Positions 45,699 to 57,110 of a stretch of DNA of 64,000 nucleotides are shown in pieces. Position numbers and translations under genes: made by a program. Origin of the DNA: Antitrichia curtipendula. Lineage: Eukaryota > Streptophyta > Bryopsida > Hypnales > Leucodontaceae. The notes below the pieces were generated by a model. It was not told where the DNA came from, searched no databases, and was given only the letters and a program-made list of their open reading frames with translations. The stretch is from assembly GCA_951230915.1 (NCBI GenBank), contig OX579634.1:124001-188000 (forward strand), in the 5' to 3' direction. Each line of letters starts with the position of its first letter. Positions within the stretch are counted from its first letter, which is position 1.

Positions 45699-48600
45699 TC
45701 AAGCTTCATTTGGGGATCTTGACCTACGCTTCTTCCTTGGACCCTCTCTACATCTCCAAAATACACATCAAATAGTTGTAGAAAACAAAACGCACATTGC
45801 AATATATCCAGAAAGTTGTGAAAATACAAAGAGCCTGCAGGAAAGGATTGAAAAGACCAAAATAAGGTAAGGTTCAAGGATTATACCCAAATGTGTACAG
45901 TCCAAATTTTTGCCTTGCCGTTGTACATTCCTCACAGCCCATGCAAAAAATATCATGACAACCCCGCACCACCAAACCTTCCCCTCCATCTCCGCCAGTG
46001 TCTACAGTGGATGGGAGTGCCTCCGTCCTACACTCCGACACAGCATATTGTAAACCCAGTAGGTAATGTGCTTTGGTGGGTACACAATAAAAAACAAAAA
46101 TAAAATGGACTGAAAGAAACAAAATTAATACCCTGTTGTTGTTGCTTCTATTGTTGATAATGCAGCCTGTGCTCGTTCTTGGAGCCTAGAGGCAGGACCG
46201 TCTACTCCGCTGCTACCCCAAAATATGTTGGTGTGTTCCACAGTAATCCCCTCTTCATCGCCATCTGCCGCAAAATTTTCTCTCCCTCCTTCTCCATCAG
46301 AGGAACCAAGCGCTGCACAAAAACACCATCTTCAATACCCTATAAACCAAGTTCTATATCTCAATCGGGTACAAACATACGATCATGTTACATGTCATAG
46401 TACGAAAGGTACAACTTTGTACAAGTTGTACATACAAGTTGTACAAATTGTACAAATTGTACAATCTAAATAAGAATAGAAAATAATTGAATAACACAAC
46501 GACCTAATAATACTGCCTAAGTACTAACAACATGGAAACCTGTACAAACTCTCCTAAATATATTACAATAGGTACAACTACAAGGACCACAATATACATG
46601 AAGTACAAATGAAGTACAAATGAAGTACAAAAAAAGAACGATGTATCAGAAACTTTAACCAACAGTACAAATCTGAGATACAAACAATACAAACAATACA
46701 AACAGAAGGGCAATAGTAAACATCAAGTACAACAAGGAACAACAAGAAGGACCACAACTAACATGAAGTACAAATCAAGGAACTCAGATCAGTTGCGATA
46801 AACGATGTATCCGACATCTTACCCAACTGTACAAACCTAAGATACAAATATACAAACAATACAACTAGAAGGGCAACCGTAAACATCAAGTACAAATCAG
46901 TTATTTCTAAACACCCTTTCGGTAACGATCTACACGAAACGTAATAGAACTGTACGAAATTGACATAGCATGATACAAACAGTACAACCAATATTACAGA
47001 AACTAGCACCTTTCTCCCAATCCTCCCAATCCCAAGAAAACCAGGGGAATCTAACAAAACTGTACTATATGTACAATCAATACAAAGTTGTACCAATAAT
47101 AATGCAGTTTCTCGATATCACCTTCTTCATCCTCGATGGTTGTTCTACACTGCTGGATGGCTGTGCGAATTTCCGTTGCTGCATCGGTCCTCGCCGCTAA
47201 TCCACCAGTGATGGAGGTGGCACATGCTGCCTTCAATTTCATCCATTTTTCACTCCCACCTCTAGGGCGACCACAACCACGAACACCCCTCCAACCAAAA
47301 TTCATAATCCACTCAATGGGCTGAACTTGCTTGCAATTCAAAGCAGAGCATTCTGTGCCCTCGGTGAAATTCACCAATGCACACCATGGGTGATAGAGGT
47401 GTTTACATGCAAAGACAACCATCTCAAAATGTGGGAATGGAAAACCGCACAAGGCGCACATAGAATCTCCTCCTCCACTACTTGTTCCTCCTCCACTACC
47501 TATTCCTCCCTCGACGTACACCATCAGTAATGGCCTCAAATGAAATCCGCATGATGCACGCCCCAAATAAGCATGCTCTTCCTGCAAAGCACGAACTTGC
47601 ATTCGCATCTTCAGAACTCGGTGGTGCTGGAGCTTCAGAGTCTTTTCATAAGTAGCAACTTCGCCCTCCAACTTGATCACTTTCTTGAGTTTGCCGCGTA
47701 CCAAATCGTTGTATGCATCCACCTTCTCCCTTAGCTTCAACCCCCCCCCCCCATCTGTTGTCGTTGCCTGTAGCTGCTTCTTGTATGATTTTTGTTTGAT
47801 CTTCATGATCTTCACCACCCCCTTGTGATGATTCAAAGCTTCTGTCCGCCTCTCCTTGGTTGTAGTTGCCTCCTGCTCAGCCTCCACCCTAGCCTCCAGC
47901 TCCAAGTTCTCTACAGCCAACAATCGTCCCAAGTACTCCAACCTGGAGTTACATTCCTCCCCCTCCAACACCAATCCACCCATGGAACTCCCTCTGCCCT
48001 CGCAAATTTCAGATTGCAACTCCCGTTTGTCGACATGAAGTTTCCGCCAAGCCCCCACCGTCCCTGTCTGCTTCACCTTTCCCTTCATCTTCTACAGCTT
48101 CATAACATTCCGCTCATGCAGCGTACGTTGGGTCTTATTAGTAGCCTCCGTAGTAGGCGGCCCAATTAACTGGGGTGTTTTCTTGCTCCAAAACGATCCC
48201 CCGCGCCATCTTATGAGGAAGCAAGTTACGGGGCACTCCTCGCTGATAAAGAGCTCGTAAGAGCTCTTTTATCCTCTTTTGCAACTCCGGTGACTTCACG
48301 TCCTTCCAGCTATATCCATAGCGTCCATGTTTACCTACCGGCTTTCCAAATATCTTGACACACTTCTTGTTATCAAATTTCTTCCCTTTCCACTTTGTCA
48401 AGCGATTCGGCAAGCACCCTTCATCCTTGAAGCCGTACTTCTCCACAAAATCAGCTTTGGTCAGTACGGGTGGTGGATCGGTGAGCTTCTGGAGCTCTTC
48501 ATCCACATCATCGGCATTGAACTCCTCGCCCTCCTCCTCCTCGTCGCCCTCCTCCTCCACCTCCTCATTGCCCTCCTCCTCTTCCTCGTTGCCAGTCCTC

Positions 48601-48789
48601 TCCTCGCTACCAATTCTCTCCTCGCTGCCAGTGCTCTCCTCGCTGTCGGATCTCTCCTTGCTGCCAGACCTCTCATCGCCCTTCTCAACGTCCTGTTCTG
48701 CTTGTTGGACTTGGGGTTCACCGAGTGACTGTGCCCGTAGCACTGAGGCAGCGCCTCTGCCTCTGACCCGTGTCATTTCTTGCCTTAAC
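45699..48789 (-). pseudogene. Coiled-coil protein with RING-like finger, paralogue 1
   Basis: Inferred exons: 47122-48789 (with breaks), 46132-46339, 45887-46027 and 45699-45747; the three downstream junctions are GT-AG and in phase. An acidic Glu/Ser-rich N-terminus (GSEERIGSEERTGNEEEE) precedes a conserved block with TKADFVEKYGF, KKCVKIFGKPVGKHGRYGY and MARGIVLEQE. A long coiled coil follows (LREKVDAYNDLVRGKLKKV), then the finger: CALC, CKHLYHPWC and CSALNC, the C-x2-C / C-x-H-x2-H-x2-C pattern of RING-like domains. The tail has another Cys group (CHDIFCMGCEEC) and ends in a basic GPRKKRRSRSPNEA. Breaks are a frameshift near 48140 (after AAYYGG) and TAG near 48089. It could be a ubiquitin-ligase-like or chromatin reader protein; function is unknown. 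Confidence 0.72.
46340..47121 (-). other. Large intron of paralogue 1, extremely GTAC-rich
   Basis: Between the RING-like exon and the next inferred exon the DNA has no frame but is packed with GTAC. For example, seven occur between 46400 and 46465, mostly as ttgtacaa. Short units such as gaagtacaaat repeat in tandem near 46606-46632. Confidence 0.6.
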
Positions 48790-50600
48790 TGCAACAAACA
48801 ACGACATTATGATGTAACCCCTAGTACTCAGCCGACATATACAATTTTGAAACAAATGAGATGGACTGCCAAATGTAGAGGTGGGATTGACCGCACACAT
48901 TCCTGTACGCACAGTACAATTGGGAAGTGGGGTTTGCTGCTCAACAACCTGAAACTGAATTCACAGATTCAATTAAAGCATACAAATTCAAGAAGAAAAA
49001 GAGTAAAACAATGCAAGAGACCCACCAACTTGATTGAGAACAATTCTATTCAGATCGAGCTCCACAACACGTAGCATTGTCCACCTAAAGAAGCAATAAC
49101 AACTCCTAAACCCTAAACCCTAAGCCGACTAAAACAAGTAGAAAACGTACTAAAATAGTACGTGTAGTACAGATTTGTATGCAAGTAGTCCGGACAAAAC
49201 ACACATTCCGGTACAACGCGTTCAAATTGTACGCACAGTACAACTGGGAAGTGGGGCTTGTTCATTCCCTGTCTTTGCCACCCTGAAACTGGATTCACTA
49301 AACCGATTTGGCCATAAGGGTTGTGACTAAAATCAATGTTGTCGACATCTGAACCTTAAGTGCGTAGATTGTTCTCTTCGGGAAGAAAAGAGTAAAGCAA
49401 TGCAAGAGACCACCACCTACTACAACAATATGATCAAAGGTAAGGAGAAAGGGAAACAAGTGAAGGCGCACCGTAATCTGTCGAAACTGAGTATTAGACC
49501 TTGCAAAACAGCATGAGCAAACCAAAATTCTTACGCACAACACATACTCAAAACAATGGCTTTACCAGGAGGGACAGCCTTGACGCAGTTCACCTTCTCT
49601 CTTCCCAATCCGTTGTATCTAACGATAATGCTTTGCACCCTCTGTTGTATTTGACGACAATGCTTTGCACCCTCCTCACCCTCCTTGCCCTCCTCAGCGA
49701 ATTGAATTTCTCCTTAAACCACCAACATGAGATCCACAAGTCGCCAACCACCAAAGTCGCTCAAAGGCTTCGGAATCAAACACATTTTGAAGCTTGGAAA
49801 TTGGGGTTTTCACGGAACTCCACCATAAATCAGAGATTGAGAACAGTTCTACTAAAATCAAAAACACGACGACGCTAAACCGAACAAAACGTCACTAAAC
49901 AAGCGAGGTGAGAACTGAAGTCAGCGGGCAAGAAAGAGGTCTCCCATTTCCAAACCCGCTGTCAATCACAGGTCGTCGCCGGAACTCAAACCGGGTACCA
50001 CCAGTCACCGCACGAGTTGACATGACCGCTTGGGTAAAGAAACCGGTTATATTCATGACCACCAATGAATGCAACGAATTATTGTAAATAATATGCATTT
50101 CAACTTATTATAACTTCACCAAATGATGTATTGGAAGTTCTAAAAAACTTGAACTCTTGGTTTTCAAGTGGTTCCACATTTTAAAAAATTATCAATTGTG
50201 TCCTTATTCTAAAAGAAATAAAAGAAAAAAATTGAATCATACTAATGTAAAAAAATGGATGGTCTTACTCTTATAAAACAAACACTCTTTCAACCTAGAC
50301 CAAAGTAGTTATTTCTTTCTTTTTCTAAGAGAAATATTCACCCATAGTAATAAAAAGAAGTGTGTTATGGGTAACCTAGAATTACAAATCATTGTGATTG
50401 GAAGTACAAACTGGTCTTCCGGACCACCCGCTTCCTTTTTTGTTTCCATTTTATATTTATAGGAAACACATACCCTAAATCAATAAGTTGGGTGGGGTTT
50501 GTTTAAATTTAATTTATAAATTTTCCTTAGCCTCTGAGTATATATGAATCAATTTTAACAAAATATTCCCAAAATCCTTGGAAACTAAATGGAGAAGTGC
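48790..50600. other. Transposon spacer with an internal duplication
   Basis: The text gtacgcacagtacaa-tgggaagtgggg followed by cctgaaactg-attcac occurs at about 48907 and again at about 49230. Text like agagtaaa-caatgcaagagacc occurs at about 49003 and about 49389. A segment of about 150-200 bases was therefore duplicated. A short telomere-like run (cctaaaccctaaaccctaag) sits at about 49110. No gene is supported. Confidence 0.6.
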
Positions 50601-50649
50601 TCACCAAAATAAATTGTCCATTATCGTTTGCCTTCTCGTTTCCAGTCTT

Positions 50650-51690
50650 GAATGTTGGGTTTTTTTTGAATTCAATCAAAGACTTACCAAAAGAATTTAG
50701 AGCATCCACGGACTAACAAAATAGGAATCCACAATAATCGAGGTACACCTAGTGTTGGATTTTTTTTTATTTTTTTATTCATCCAAGGACTTACCAAAAG
50801 AATTTAAAGCATCCACGGACTAACAAAATAGGAATCCACAATATTTGAAATCCACAATATTTGAAATACACCTAGTGTTGAATGGGTTTTGTTTTAGGGG
50901 GATTCAATCAAGGACTTACTAAAAGAATTTAGAGCATCCACGGATTAACAAAATAGGAATCCACAATATTTGAAATACACCTAGTATTGAATTTTCTTTT
51001 GGGGGGGATTCAATCAAGGACTTACTAAAAGAATTTAGAACATCCACGGATTAACAAAACAGGAATCCACAATATTTGAAATACACCTAGTGTTGAATGG
51101 GTTTTGTTTTGGGGGATTCAATCAAAGATTTACCAAAAGAATTTAGATCATCCACGGATTAACAAAATAGGAATCCACACTATTTGAAATACACCTAGTG
51201 TTGAATTTTATTTTTTGGGGATTCAATCAAGGACTTACCAAAGGAATTTAGAGCATCTACAGACTAACAAAATAGGAATCCACAATAATTGAGATACATC
51301 TAGTGTTGGATTTTTTTTTTTTTTTATTCATCCAAGGACTTACCAAAAGAATTTAAAGCATCCACGGACTAACAAAATAGGAATCCATAATAATCGAGAT
51401 ACACCTAGTGTTGGATGTTTTTTTTTTTTTGGATTCATCCAAGGATTTACCAAAAGAATTTAAAGCATCCACGGACTAACAAAATAGGAATCCACAATAT
51501 TCAAAATATACCTAGTGTTGAATGGGTTTTGTTTTTGGGGATTCAATCAAGGACTTACCAAAAGAATTTAGAGCATCCACAGATTAACAAAATAGGAATC
51601 CACACTATTTGAAATACACCTAGTGTTGAATTTTACTTTTTTGGAATTCAATCAAGGACTTACCAAAAGAATTTAGAGCATCGATGAACT
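50650..51690 (+). repeat. Satellite array, ~100-125-bp unit, about ten copies
   Basis: Each unit contains caatcaaggacttaccaaaa, gaatttagagcatccacgg, actaacaaaataggaatcc and acacctagtgttgaa, then a T/G-rich tract of variable length. Copies are recognisable near 50693, 50798, 50925, 51025, 51140, 51245, 51345, 51450, 51560 and 51665. Unit length varies because of the T/G tract and small insertions. Confidence 0.93.
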
Positions 51691-52136
51691 AACGTTGTAA
51701 TGGGTATTTTTACAAATTAAATACTCAACCATAAAAAGGATGTACATGCATATTCTAGTTCTTGAGAAAAAATAGTCAATCATGTAGTAATAAAAATAAT
51801 GGATATTCTTACGAAATAAATACTCAAACATATGAAGGATGCATATGCATATTCTAATTCTTGGATAAAAAATATTCAAGCATGTAGTAATAAAAATAAT
51901 AGATATTCTTACAAAATAAATAGTTGACCATAATAAGATACATATGGATATTCTCGTTTTTGTTATTTAAGAAATATTAAACCATAGTAATGTAAGGGAA
52001 GGTGTTTCTTATTCTTATAAAGGATAAAATTTAACAATAATATGAAATAATAATGGGCGTTTTTATTCTTACAATAGAAAGATCCAACAATATTAAAATA
52101 TACTGTGTATTTTTTTTTGTAATACCCTAAATACTG
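51691..52136. other. AT-rich spacer with short duplicated motifs
   Basis: The phrases attcttacaaaataaat, catgtagtaataaaaataat and gcatattctaattcttg recur two or three times between 51700 and 51960, spaced about 110 bases apart. This suggests another short, degenerate tandem array. No coding sequence. Confidence 0.55.
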
Positions 52137-52212
52137 AATTCTAAAACCCTAAACCCTAATCCTAAACCCTAATCCTAAGACCTAAGACCTAAGACCTAAG
52201 ACCTAAGACCTT
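52137..52212 (+). repeat. Interstitial telomere-like repeat
   Basis: Runs of aaccctaaaccctaa with tcctaaaccctaa variants are followed by five copies of aagacct. The heptamer is the plant telomere unit (CCCTAAA) with point changes. Confidence 0.88.
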
Positions 52213-52319
52213 CAGATGACAATATTAAGAGAAGGTTGTTGTTTTCCTTATAAAAGAGAACATAGAACTATAAATATACCTGTAGGAGCTAATATTAATG
52301 TACACATGTTCTCTGCCTG

Positions 52320-52600
52320 TCATTGCACATCGGATTCCAATCTTTTCCTTGGATAAATGACAAGAAAAGAGTTCCGCCTTTTTTTGAATTTTGCAAAAGA
52401 GAATGTACCTGAAAAAGCACCCCTGATAACCTGGATGTAGTTGCAGGTGAATCCTGATTTAGGCAGGACGTGGTGGACGTTCATTGGTCCCCTACATACA
52501 ACATGTACACACTGTATTCTTTTATGCATTCCTAAAGTCAACTGAAGCTTCCAATCCAGAAGACACATTTGCAAGAATATTTGGTTACAAAGATATGGAT
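52320..52600. repeat. Module copy A, shared with 56374-56604
   Basis: Text including tttttgaattttgcaaaagagaatg, ctgataacctggatg, gaatcctgatttag, cattggtcccc and tgtattc matches 56388-56540 in order, with moderate divergence. It lies on the 5' side of paralogue 1, as copy B lies on the 5' side of paralogue 2. Confidence 0.65.
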
Positions 52601-53093
52601 ATATACCAATGTAGCTACATTGCTGCAGCTGTACAATATTTCATTAACTGAAGCCTAAAAACCTAATGGAACTGTGTAACAATATACTCAATAACTAATT
52701 TTCAGTGTCTACCTAAGTCGATACACTAAGTACAAACCGTCGAGATGCAGTTTATATGCAAAACTATAGGGCAAAATTATCGGAATGTACACCATAAATT
52801 TTTTAAATTTTTGGTCAATTTGTTGCTGCTGTGAGACAATTCCAGCCTAGCCAAGACAATCCCTCCAAAAATGCACCAACGTTGTGAGGGCACAATTGAT
52901 TCTACTATTCCAAATAAACCCTGTTGACTCAGAATAGAATGTTGCAATTTCAGATACGGAATACAATGCTGCTATTTCAGAGTCGGAATACAATGAGGCC
53001 TTTCACTCGCTCGTTCATACAAGTGGCCCAGCATACAACATTACGTTGATGACGTACTAAAATGTACAATACGTACCGAATGCATCCCTAACT
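52601..53093. other. Transposon spacer, no gene seen
   Basis: No coding sequence. A short direct repeat, gaatacaatg-(c/a)(t/g)gc(t/c)-like text (cggaatacaatgctgctatttcagag and cggaatacaatgaggcctttcac), is seen at about 52960-53005. Confidence 0.45.
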
Positions 53094-55529
53094 CTAGCCA
53101 AGTGGAGTAACTCTGTGGCTTTTCTTGGTTTTCTTCGGTTTCTTCTTCGCTTCCTCTACCTCTTTCGCTGCTTCCTCCGCAGCGATCTCACTTCTCGTTT
53201 TCCGCTTGGATATTGCAATGTCATTGTCAAGTGGAGGCAGTGGTGGGGGCTGAGGCACCTTTACCACCCCCCTAATCACCCCATCTAAGATGGATGCTTG
53301 CTCTCTTATTTTTTTTCAACGCTCTAAGTCTGCAGCTTCTTGTCTTAACTTTTCTACTCTTTCAAATTCTGCATCTTCTTCTTTCAACTATCTAATATGT
53401 TCCTGTAGCTCTGCCTCAACTCCTATCTTGCAAGACATACTAGAAAAAATAGCAAGAGGCTCTGTGATAGCATCAGGCTGAATTTCCACTAGAACCTCTA
53501 GACTGTTCTTAATAGGATCTACAACTTCATTTATAGATGGTAGGTGGGAACGTTCGACAGACTTACCCCTATCAGCGGCACTGCCGTCACCCAAACTTTG
53601 CAACAAATTAGTCCCACCAGTCGAGCCATCGGTCCCGACGGTCCCACTGAGGCTCAGCACGGGATCTGTGCTTTCTATATCAATCAAGGTTTTAGAGTCG
53701 TCCAAAACTCAAGTCCGTGTGGACACCATGTATTTTTTCAATTGCTCTTGGTATAGTTTCTCTGGATCTGAACCACAAAAAAACACAGGTAACTTAGTGA
53801 GGTTGTAAATCAATAGATGGAGACCGGAAATCAATAGACAACCCGCTTCGTAGTTCGTACCGTTATGTGGATGTTTTTCTACTGTTGCATACCAATTGTA
53901 CAGAGGTTTGTACTTGACATTAGATTGTCAAGTATCAATATATAATTATTTACTGTTTGTACTGAATAGTATAAAATTTGTGACTAATTGCATAAGGCTG
54001 TATTCAACAGGGCAGAATTGCGTACCAATATGTGGATGGGATTCCAAAATTGTCGATGTCAAGGTTGCGAGGAGCCTCTCTTGCTCCTCCTCTAACTTCG
54101 AAGATTGTACTAGTTGTTGAAGAGTTGCATGTAATTTGCCAAATCCGAAACTAGTAAACCAAGAGGGATGCACTGTTGTACCGCAAGATGTATCTGCGTA
54201 GTGGCTAGAAACTCCAAACCAGACCCCCGCGCACCATGGATGATATAAGTGGCCGCATGTGCACACTATAATGTCTTTGCGGGGAAATCCGCTGAAGCAA
54301 AGTGCACAGGCTGTTAAAGAAATGCTGTCAACATCGGAAACGGTCTTGGGCTCAAATTGAGAGCACAAAGGCCGTGGTCTCAAATCCACTCCAACTTCAC
54401 CTCTCTTCATTTTAGCAATTTGGGATGACAAGGCATCAAATTGCCTCTTCAAACACTTCTCCCTAGCTTCAAGATTTTTGTACCTCAAATTACATTGTTC
54501 CAATTCCAGTACAGCTGCATCATAATCAATCAGAGCGTCCTTTACCATCTCATTGTATGCTTCCAATTTATCCGAGGCAACCTCCACGGCCTCCGCTTCA
54601 TGCTCTAGCTTCAGAACTTTGTCTTTAGTTCTTCGCAGCACTCCTTCTTCTTGTGAGGCCTTGGATTGCAACTCAGTTCTCTCTTTTCCAACAATGACAT
54701 AGTCTTCTGTTACAGCATGCAACTGTAGTCCTACCAACTTCGTCAAGTCGATGAGGTATGTGATGTCTTTTTCACTTTCTGTACAGTTTTGTACGCTCTG
54801 TATATCGTCTCGTACAGCACTGTCCATCCTATACTGAGTCTTTTGAAGTTCTGTTGTAGGGTCATTGAAAAGGTTGTCGATGCCTTCTGCCTTGTATATT
54901 TCCTTCTTGTTAGAGCCGGTGATGTTGGCAATGGCCGCCAAACACAACGTAATCTTCTTGAACCATTTGCTCCGTTGATTTTTATTGGAAGTTCCTGCAA
55001 ACTCTGCCCAACTTACGAGTTTTCTTTTGCGCTTCTCCATGATGATTCCCCTAGCAAATTGCTTTGCTATCACCTTGGACCTTGGAAGATCTCGTAACTA
55101 CACAAGTGGCAAAATTTGAAGAATACGATGAAGAACTTCTTCATCCTTGCATTCCGCATAACCGTACCCATATCTTCCATTTCTCCCCTTTGCTGGTCCA
55201 AAAACATCGCTCACATCTTTCTCAACAAGATCGTGTGGAATTCTAAGTTTATGTGGTTTTTTACCGTGTTTGGGTAAGCCATACTTGGTCTCAAACTCCT
55301 TCGTAGTAACAGCTCGAGGAGGAGGATGCTTCTTCAAAGAAGCCAACTTCTCTAATTCCTTATCCAAAGGACTCTGCTCCACCTTTGCGTCTACAATATC
55401 GTCGGCCCCTGGCGAGGTAGCGAGAATATCATCGATGAAGTCCTTGTTGCTAAAAACACTAATGCTGCAGTGCTCATCTTTCCCTTGAAAAAGTCGGCTC
55501 CGAACCACCCACTCGTCGTCGGACGCCAT
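53094..55529 (-). pseudogene. Coiled-coil protein with RING-like finger, paralogue 2
   Basis: Two inferred exons: 54026-55529 and 53094-53767 (GT-AG, in phase). The start is MASDDEWVV at 55529. The order matches paralogue 1: TTKEFETKYGLPKHG, VFGPAKGRNGRYGYGY and FARGIIMEK; a coiled coil (AYNEMVKDALIDYDAAVLEL); then the finger CALC, CTCGHLYHPWC and SCGTTVHPSW. The C-terminal exon has PLPPLDNDIAISKRKTRSE and ends basic (KKKPKKTKKSHRVTPLG). The two proteins are clearly homologous but strongly diverged outside these blocks. Stops in frame: TAG near 55097, TGA at about 53709, TAG near 53387 and TGA near 53318. Function unknown; likely nuclear because of the basic tail. Confidence 0.75.
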
Positions 55530-57088
55530 CGTCTTCAACGACTACAAAAAAGAATCAAAAACAGTCGTTTTAAACAATTATGTCCGCGAACTCTTACAAA
55601 GTGTATCTAAAACGTACAAAATGTACTTAAACAATGTATGTATTGTACAATGAATGTACTAGTGAACTCTCTCGTCTCGTTCCAAGGAAAACTATGTACC
55701 CCAGGACAATGCAAACTCTCGAAACTGTATGAAAACCATTGTGTACCTAACCACGGAAATGTTGTACTAAAACATTGTACATATTGCACAGTGATTGTAC
55801 CTAATGAACTTCGTGAAGGAGGCATGTTGTATCTAACAAGTAACAACGTAAAGGCTATATTAAAATATTGTGCATATTGTACTTTGATTGTACCCAATGA
55901 ACTCCGTAAACAATGCTGTTGAATCTAACAACGTAGACGTTATACTACAACATTGTATATACTGTACAGTAATTGCAACCACTGAACGCCGTGAAGGAGA
56001 TGTATTGTAAATCAACCGCTAAAGAAATATCGAGACCGATTCATGTTCTAAAGGTAGTCGTTCTAATCTAAATCCAGATTCGTACCATAAACAAGGTCTA
56101 CAATCGTTCTAATCTCAAAACAAAGACCTCGCGGAAATCGACCACCGAGGAAATCGACCTTTGTGGAACTTGGGCAGTTCTATACCTTTGTGAAAATCGA
56201 TCTCGTGGAAATTGACCTCGGTGCGTTCAGCGTCCCTCCTCGCTCCTCTCCCACGAATGCGCAAATTGTAAGCGGAGCTGTGAGGTTGGTCCACTTTCTT
56301 CAACTTCCGTGTGAAGTGCTGCAAATTCAAAACAACTAGACACATGATGGATAGTAGACAAGATTAGACAACATTAAGATAGCGCTGCATTTTTTTGAAT
56401 GTGCAAGAGAGAATGTCGCTGCAAAAGCACACTGTATAACCGGGATGTTGCAATGAATCCCGATTTAGATGATATGTGGCAGACGACTATTGGTCCCCGC
56501 TGTACAATAAGTATGTACAGTACGTTCTGTGTACAATGGGCAAACCCTAGAGGCTGCCAGGACGTTTCAACTAATAAATCTCCGATAGAGAAAATTGTAA
56601 CCAAAACATCATGTATACCAAAATGAAATATTGGCCCATCTCAATAAAAAGGTCTTTTTATAGATTCTAAAATTTAAAATGAAAATACACACTTTAAAGT
56701 CAAAATTTGGACCTTGTACCAAAATCACACATTTGTAAGGATATTTTCTTATAAAATTCCCCAAACCCTAGTGAAATGCCAAAACATTGTATGTAAACAT
56801 TAGAACATTGAATGTAGTTCTTTGCATTGCAAGAATGAACTCCTAAACTTGACACAATAAGTACAACAATGCTAAAGCTGAATCTGTGACAGTACAAACA
56901 TTTTATGTTTGTACTTTATACATTGAATTAATAGATGAAAGTCACTTTTTTGCTATGCAATTTTCAATGTGCACGAGATGTAAGACTTTGCCTTATTTTT
57001 TTTTTCCAAAAAACCAACCAGAACTATAGTAAAATTGACTCTAAACTTTCATCCTGTGCAGAAATTCTGCCGTGACTACGATTTTGGA
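55530..57088. other. Right subterminal region of the giant transposon
   Basis: No gene. It holds repeated ~115-base stretches around 55640-55990 built on atattgta(c)-gtgattgtaccta-tgaactccgt text, the module copy B at 56374-56604 and many GTAC sites. The 22-bp inverted repeat follows at 57089-57110. Confidence 0.6.
56374..56604. repeat. Module copy B, shared with 52320-52600
   Basis: Matches copy A through tttttttgaatgtgcaagagagaatg, tgtataaccgggatg, gaatcccgatttag and attggtccccgc. It lies about 0.9 kb from the start of paralogue 2. Confidence 0.65.
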
Positions 57089-57110
57089 CAACCGTAGTGT
57101 GCTTTCACCC
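57089..57110 (-). repeat. Right terminal inverted repeat of the giant transposon
   Basis: Ends ...CGTAGTGTGCTTTCACCC, the perfect inverse of the left end, followed by the AAGC duplication. Confidence 0.92.

Larger units (their letters stand above)
35253..57110. mobile_element. Giant (21.9 kb) gene-carrying TIR DNA transposon, possibly Sola-like
   Basis: The ends are perfect 22-bp inverted repeats (35253-35274 and 57089-57110, starting GGGTGAAAGCACACTACGG), flanked by the 4-bp duplication AAGC at 35249-35252 and 57111-57114. Removing the element and one AAGC rejoins the Copia frame exactly between CEA and CIEG. It encodes a DDE-like transposase (+), an unassigned gene (+), a SUVR-type methyltransferase (-) and two paralogous coiled-coil/RING-like proteins (-). 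It is rich in minisatellites and in GTAC. The 4-bp duplication and plant occurrence would be compatible with the Sola superfamily, but I cannot verify this. Every large gene in this copy has lesions. Confidence 0.88.

Noticed and set aside
49501..49878. 125-residue frame on the + strand
   Set aside because: Low-complexity, no motif, no splice context, and it lies in duplicated spacer DNA.
50650..51690. CRISPR-like regular repeats
   Set aside because: The variable parts are T/G tracts rather than unique spacers and the genome is eukaryotic; it is a satellite.
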